From: JAOUGY01 sp963825585
Lineage (GTDB): Bacteria; Actinomycetota; Acidimicrobiia; Spongiisociales; ZC4RG35
DNA: 64,000 nt
Reading direction: 5' to 3'
Assembly (NCBI GenBank): GCA_963825585.1
Contig: CAWGTX010000001.1
Coordinates: 558,001-622,000, forward strand
The notes under the pieces are model-generated. The model searched no databases, had not been told where the DNA came from, and worked only from the letters and a program-made list of their open reading frames with translations. Shown here in pieces: positions 60,150 to 64,000 of the stretch. The number at the start of each line of letters is the position of its first letter. The stretch's first letter is position 1. Both the position numbers and the translations under genes were made by a program.

Positions 60150-60974
60150 TCAGCCCGCCGAAGGTCCGCTCCCAACGGGGGACACCGGCTGTCCTGCATC
60201 AGTGGACTGAAGGTCGATCGATGTCGCTGGGAACCACTCTCCGATGAGTGAGTAGGTGACGTTGAGCGAGCCGGACCCACTGAAGGGCCACAAGCACAGG
60301 CTCAGGGTGTGCGTGCCCGCCGGCACTTCGACCACCCCGATCGAGGCAGCGGTTGCGCCGGAAAGCTGGGCATTCGACTGTGTGGCGGTACCGGGCACTC
60401 TATCGGTGTCGTTCCAGTTGTCACACGGTGAGGGTTCATCGACCTCGATCCACTGGGTGAACCAAACGTCGCCGCCCTCCCACCCGGTGATTCCGCTGAG
60501 CTTCAGCACACCGCCGGCGGGGGTGGTGATGTCCACGGTCGCCGACTCGAAGGGCCCGCCGGAATTTATCGTTCCCAGACCCGTGCCATGTGCATGATCG
60601 CCGGACTTCGCCGCGATCACGGGGAGCAGGTCAGCCGAGTCGAGACCATCGAGCGTGTCTGCGTTGTCCGCTTCCGCGGGCGTCCCGTCCTCGGCGCTGA
60701 TGTACTGGGCGAAGCGTTGCATGAATGCAGCCATCTGGCCGCGGGTGACGTTGTCGTCAGGGCAGAACTGGGTGTTGTCGGGTGGGTTGCAGCCGGCGGT
60801 GACTCCGGATGCGGCGAGCCATTCGATGTTGGCTTCGAACACCGACGTGTCGTCGTCGGTGAAGGCGCCACCCGCCGCGATCACGGCGGTCGGGACCATG
60901 ACTGCTCCGATCACGGCCGTGACGGCCAGTCGCTTGAGCCACTTCGCAGACAGGCGGAACTCGCGTTCGCTCAT
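60150..60974 (-). CDS. Secreted protein with one S-layer-like repeat
   Basis: The 274-residue protein has a signal peptide (about residues 1-35), one Cys-containing S-layer-homology-like repeat (FTDDDTSVFEANIEWLAASG..TAGC..TRGQMAAFMQRF), an acidic linker (DTLDGLDSADLL) and a beta-rich C-terminal domain of about 140 residues. GGGAGA precedes ATG 60974. The first repeat part closely resembles the secreted lyase at 6816 and the subtilase at 61049, so a cell-surface location is likely. The C-terminal domain is not recognised. Confidence 0.8.
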   Translation of the reverse strand: MSEREFRLSAKWLKRLAVTAVIGAVMVPTAVIAAGGAFTDDDTSVFEANIEWLAASGVTAGCNPPDNTQFCPDDNVTRGQMAAFMQRFAQYISAEDGTPAEADNADTLDGLDSADLLPVIAAKSGDHAHGTGLGTINSGGPFESATVDITTPAGGVLKLSGITGWEGGDVWFTQWIEVDEPSPCDNWNDTDRVPGTATQSNAQLSGATAASIGVVEVPAGTHTLSLCLWPFSGSGSLNVTYSLIGEWFPATSIDLQSTDAGQPVSPVGSGPSAG

Positions 60975-61048
60975 GTTCTCTCCCTTGGTCGGATGTTCCC
61001 TCGGGTCCGACGTTCGAACCCCCATCGCAACCTTAGGGTGCGCAGGTT

Positions 61049-63052
61049 TCAGTTGGCCTGCAGGGGATCGATTTTGGTGGCGGCACGATGGAGCATGGCC
61101 GCCAGCTCTCCCCGGGTGACCTCGGCTTCGGGGCAGAAGCGATCGTTGGCAGGCGGGTTGCATCCCCGGGTGATCCCGGCAGCGGCCAGTGACTCGATGT
61201 CGGCCGCGTGGACCGAGCCGAGGTGGTCGAAGAAGCGTTCGCCAGTTGGTGCCGGCGGCAAACTGAACGCGCGGACCAACATCGATGCCAGCTGGGCGCG
61301 GGTCACCGGGTCCTCGGGACAGAACAGGACCTCGGCGCAGCCTCGCACCACGCCTATAGATGCAAGTGATGCGATCTCCCCAGCGAAGAGGTGGTCCGCC
61401 GTGTCGTCGAAGTCACCGTCTGTTCGCGGCGCCACGCCCAATGTGCGAGTCAGGAGGGCGGCAACCTCGCCGCGCGTGGCGAGGTCGCCGGGGCAGAACG
61501 ACACCTCCGTGCAGCCACGTGTGACGCCGGCCGCCGACAGCCACAGTGCGTCCGCCCGGAAGACGGTGTCGGTGAGATCGGCGAAGTCGGCGCCCACGGC
61601 GACTTCCACCGACACGAACCCGGTGAGACCGTACGAGTCGGTGACGTCCAGGTCAACGCTGAGCAGCCCGACGCGATCGGCAGCGACGGCAAGTTCGGGT
61701 CCGTCGGTGTGGACACCATTCCAATCCGACCAGGCGTACGTCGCCGGACCGGGGCTGCGAATAGCTGAGGCGGACGCATCGAGCTCGACGATATCGCCAA
61801 CCGCCACCACCGGATGAGAAGGTGTCACCCGAGGTGTGGGTCGGGCCGCTTCCCGGACCGCGGCGGTGGCGTCCAACCGGCCACTCGTTTGCGAGGTCCC
61901 AGCCAGCACCCCGATAGGTTCGGCACTGCTCATCAGCAGGGAGCGCACGTCGGGTGCAGTGAGAGTGGGGTCGAGCGAGCGGACGAGCGCGGCGACTCCT
62001 GCGACGTGCGGTGCGGCCAACGATGTACCCGAGGCCGGAGCCCACCCGCCAAGGTCGGCGGTGAGCACGTTGACGCCGGGGGCGGCCAAGTCGACCGAGA
62101 TCGCCCCTCGGTTCGACCAGTCCGCCAGTTCGTCGTGGTGGTCGGTGGCCGCCACCGCCACGATGTGATCACCCGGGAACGCGGCCGGGTAGTAGGGGGT
62201 GACGTCGAGGTCGTACCCGCTGTTGCCGGCGGCTGCCACCACCAGGATGTCCGCAGCACCGGCGGCCGATAGCGCCTCGGCGAGCGGACCAAAGCCGCTT
62301 CCGATGCCACCGAGTGACATGTTGACGATCTCTGCTCCGGCGTCGATGGCGTAATCGAGAGCAGCGATCAGGTTTGAGAGGGCGCACGAATCCGCGCAGG
62401 CGCGAATCGGCAGTATCTGCACGCCTGGCGCCACGCCCACGATCCCGACCCCGTTCTCGGGTGCTGCCACGATCCCGGCCACGCCGGTACCGTGGCCGAG
62501 CTCGTCATCCGGCGAGGCGTCATCCCCGACGAAGTCCCACCCCATCGTGTCATCGATCAACCCGTTTCCGTCGTCATCGATGCCGTTGCTCCCCGTCTCG
62601 CCGGGGTTGCGCCACAGCCGATCCACCAGGTCGGGATGGTCGAGGTCGACGCCGGAGTCGATCACTGCGACGATGACCCCCGGATCACCCCGTTCGATCG
62701 CCCAGGCTCCGGCGACATCGATATCGGCACCGGTGGAGCCACCGGTTTGGCCGGAGTTGGAGAGAGGCCACTGTTCGGAGAACCGGGGGTCGGTTGCCAG
62801 ATCCAAATCGACATCAGGAACGACGTCGGTGCCCAGCCGGTCGGCCAGGGCCGCCGCAGTTTGTTCCGGACTTCCAACCGAGGGAATCTCGATCAGGACC
62901 CAACGGTCGTCCAAGGGTCGAGCGTCCTGGGGGAGGATCAGCTCCGGACTCGAGCGCACCAGCATCGGAATCCGATTCTCGGCCGCGGTGGCCGGAAGTG
63001 CGACCACGGCGATTGCGAACGCCATCCCGACTGCGAACGGCTTGGCGTTCAC
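61049..63052 (-). CDS. Subtilisin-like protease with S-layer-like repeats
   Basis: The 667-residue secreted S8 protease has a signal peptide (about 1-23), then the catalytic triad: Asp in VAVIDSGVDLDHPD, His in ELGHGTGVAGIVAA and Ser in PASGTSLAAPHVAGVAALV. A PKD-like strand region follows (about 460-530). Three repeats of the DxxxLFAxxIxxLAxxGI..GC..FCP..xTRxELAxML type follow to the end and should anchor it to the wall. GTG 63052 overlaps the arfB stop by 4 bp. It is the third such surface protein in the window. Confidence 0.9.
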   Translation of the reverse strand: MNAKPFAVGMAFAIAVVALPATAAENRIPMLVRSSPELILPQDARPLDDRWVLIEIPSVGSPEQTAAALADRLGTDVVPDVDLDLATDPRFSEQWPLSNSGQTGGSTGADIDVAGAWAIERGDPGVIVAVIDSGVDLDHPDLVDRLWRNPGETGSNGIDDDGNGLIDDTMGWDFVGDDASPDDELGHGTGVAGIVAAPENGVGIVGVAPGVQILPIRACADSCALSNLIAALDYAIDAGAEIVNMSLGGIGSGFGPLAEALSAAGAADILVVAAAGNSGYDLDVTPYYPAAFPGDHIVAVAATDHHDELADWSNRGAISVDLAAPGVNVLTADLGGWAPASGTSLAAPHVAGVAALVRSLDPTLTAPDVRSLLMSSAEPIGVLAGTSQTSGRLDATAAVREAARPTPRVTPSHPVVAVGDIVELDASASAIRSPGPATYAWSDWNGVHTDGPELAVAADRVGLLSVDLDVTDSYGLTGFVSVEVAVGADFADLTDTVFRADALWLSAAGVTRGCTEVSFCPGDLATRGEVAALLTRTLGVAPRTDGDFDDTADHLFAGEIASLASIGVVRGCAEVLFCPEDPVTRAQLASMLVRAFSLPPAPTGERFFDHLGSVHAADIESLAAAGITRGCNPPANDRFCPEAEVTRGELAAMLHRAATKIDPLQAN

Positions 63053-63480
63053 TCCTGTTCGGGCCTTTGCCGCATGCGCTTGATCTCGGAGTGGGCCTTC
63101 TTGCCCTCCACCCGGCGTCGCTTGGACGCCCTCGTCGGCTTGGTGGCTCGCCGCGGGGTGGGGCGTTTCATGGCGTCGAGCAGCCATTCCTCGAGACGCT
63201 TGCGGGCGATGGAGCGGTTACGCCACTGCGAGCGAGACTCGTCGGCGACCACGATCACCACGCCGCCCACAGCCCTGCCGCCCAGCCTGGACAGCATCCA
63301 GGAGCGGGTTTCCGTCGGGAAGACATCCGATGCGCCCAGGTCGAAACGCAGCTCGGCGCGGGTGTTGGAGCGATTGGCGTGCTGACCGCCCGGCCCGCCC
63401 GATGGCCCGAAGCTCCACGTCAGTTCCGAGGCGGGGATGCGGTGGCGGCCGACCTCGAGGTCGTCATCGAGGTCGGCCAT
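63049..63480 (-). CDS. arfB: Ribosome-rescue peptidyl-tRNA hydrolase ArfB (YaeJ/ICT1 family)
   Basis: The 143-residue protein has a class-I release-factor domain with the catalytic GGQ in SGGPGGQHANRSNTRAEL, but lacks the stop-codon reading domains. The C-terminal basic tail (RKRLEEWLLDAMKRPTPRRA, KKAHSEIKRMRQR) fits the empty mRNA channel in stalled ribosomes. Its stop overlaps the subtilase GTG. Confidence 0.92.
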   Translation of the reverse strand: MADLDDDLEVGRHRIPASELTWSFGPSGGPGGQHANRSNTRAELRFDLGASDVFPTETRSWMLSRLGGRAVGGVVIVVADESRSQWRNRSIARKRLEEWLLDAMKRPTPRRATKPTRASKRRRVEGKKAHSEIKRMRQRPEQE

Positions 63481-63484
63481 GGCG

Positions 63485-64000
63485 TCACTCCTCGCCTTCG
63501 TAGTACTCGCTGCCCAGATGCGTGATGAGATCCTCGCCCATCCAGTGCCGCAGCGTGTTCTTCAGCTTCTTCTGCTGGATGAAGATATCGTTCTCGGCGT
63601 AGAGGCCGGGCGCGGCCTGAGGGCTCTTGAAGTAGAACGACAGCCATTCCTGGATGCCCTTCTTCCCTGCCCGTGCAGCCAGATCCATGAACAGTGCCAG
63701 GTCCAGAACGAGCGGGGCGGCCAGGATCGAGTCCTTGCACAGGAAGTCGATCTTGATCTGCATGGGATACCCGAGCCATCCGAAGATGTCGATGTTGTCC
63801 CAGCCCTCCTTGTCGTCGCCACGGGGCGGGTAGTAGTTGATCCGCACCATGTGATAGAGGTCCTCGTACAGCTCGGGGTAGAGCTCGGGCTGGAGGATCT
63901 GCTCGAGAACGCCCAGCTTGGAAACCTCTTTCGACTTGAAGTTCTCGGGGTCGTCGAGCACCTCGCCGTCACGGTTGCCGAGGATGTTGGTCGAATACCA
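63485..64000 (-). CDS. ino1: Myo-inositol-1-phosphate synthase, C-terminal part (5' end beyond window)
   Basis: The 172 visible residues are the C-terminal half of inositol-3-phosphate synthase: STNILGNRDGEVLDDPENFK, KIDFLCKDSILAAPLVLDLA and a carboxy-terminal MGEDLITHLGSEYY. These fall in the catalytic and NAD-closing region of the actinobacterial enzymes, which isomerise glucose-6-phosphate for phosphatidylinositol and mycothiol. The gene continues past the right edge. It is separated from arfB by 4 bp. Confidence 0.93.
   Translation of the reverse strand, partial: WYSTNILGNRDGEVLDDPENFKSKEVSKLGVLEQILQPELYPELYEDLYHMVRINYYPPRGDDKEGWDNIDIFGWLGYPMQIKIDFLCKDSILAAPLVLDLALFMDLAARAGKKGIQEWLSFYFKSPQAAPGLYAENDIFIQQKKLKNTLRHWMGEDLITHLGSEYYEGEE

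Overview
The window is a 64 kb piece of a GC-rich chromosome from an actinobacterium, most likely class Acidimicrobiia or a close relative. I infer this from F420 genes (fbiD/cofC and a luciferase-like F420 oxidoreductase), classical menaquinone genes (menA, menB, menE), myo-inositol-1-phosphate synthase, long-form SerA, MurA with Asp in place of the catalytic Cys, a DevS/DevR pair, and secreted proteins carrying the Cys-containing S-layer-homology-like repeats common in Acidimicrobiia. Genes are dense, lie on both strands and often overlap by 1-4 bp (ATGA, GTGA, TGATG). One tRNA (Glu-UUC) is present. There is no rRNA, CRISPR array, phage or complete insertion sequence.

Layout. 0-5 kb: HAD hydrolase, then cadI / MFS / glycerate kinase divergent from arsR, then a macrodomain protein. 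5-13 kb: PIG-L deacetylase, secreted lyase-like protein with S-layer-like repeats, fbiD, DUF427, a RelBE-type pair with a broken toxin, and an S9 peptidase. 13.4-16.8 kb: TetR-linked ABC exporter operon. 16.8-20.9 kb: F420 oxidoreductase, a 0.9 kb composite repeat island, and a USP operon. 21-30.5 kb: serA, pgpA, second S9 peptidase, thioesterase, FAH hydrolase, gltX, tRNA-Glu, DsbB and a thioredoxin lipoprotein. 30.4-36.3 kb: rpiB (frame broken), murA, SpoIID-like protein, NFU scaffold, a decayed nucleotidyltransferase/HTH pair, meaB. 36.4-49.4 kb: genes resembling the mycobacterial DosR dormancy set (ppdK, FMN-binding protein, USP, DoxX-like, ldhA, PspC/LiaF-like envelope genes, P2-type ATPase, CBS protein, two unknown paralogues, DevS-like kinase, DevR-like regulator). 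49.5-60 kb: DUF3105, hydrolase, SDR, menA, CPBP protease, vanadium-haloperoxidase-like protein, menB, ClpN/HTH pair, menE. 60-64 kb: secreted S-layer-repeat protein, subtilase with S-layer repeats, arfB, and the 3' end of the inositol phosphate synthase gene.

Two themes stand out. First, intergenic DNA is rich in repeats: 7-bp-period tandem repeats at about ten sites (often as inverted pairs), a 41-bp hairpin array, 41-bp REP-like palindromes in divergent promoters, two small elements with terminal inverted repeats, and a G-rich minisatellite entering menA. Second, at least six genes have frames broken by tiny indels that restore full-length proteins when corrected. Some look like consensus errors; the nucleotidyltransferase also carries a diverged 22-bp tandem duplication and looks like real decay. 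All functional statements are from reading translations and motifs; no database search was run.
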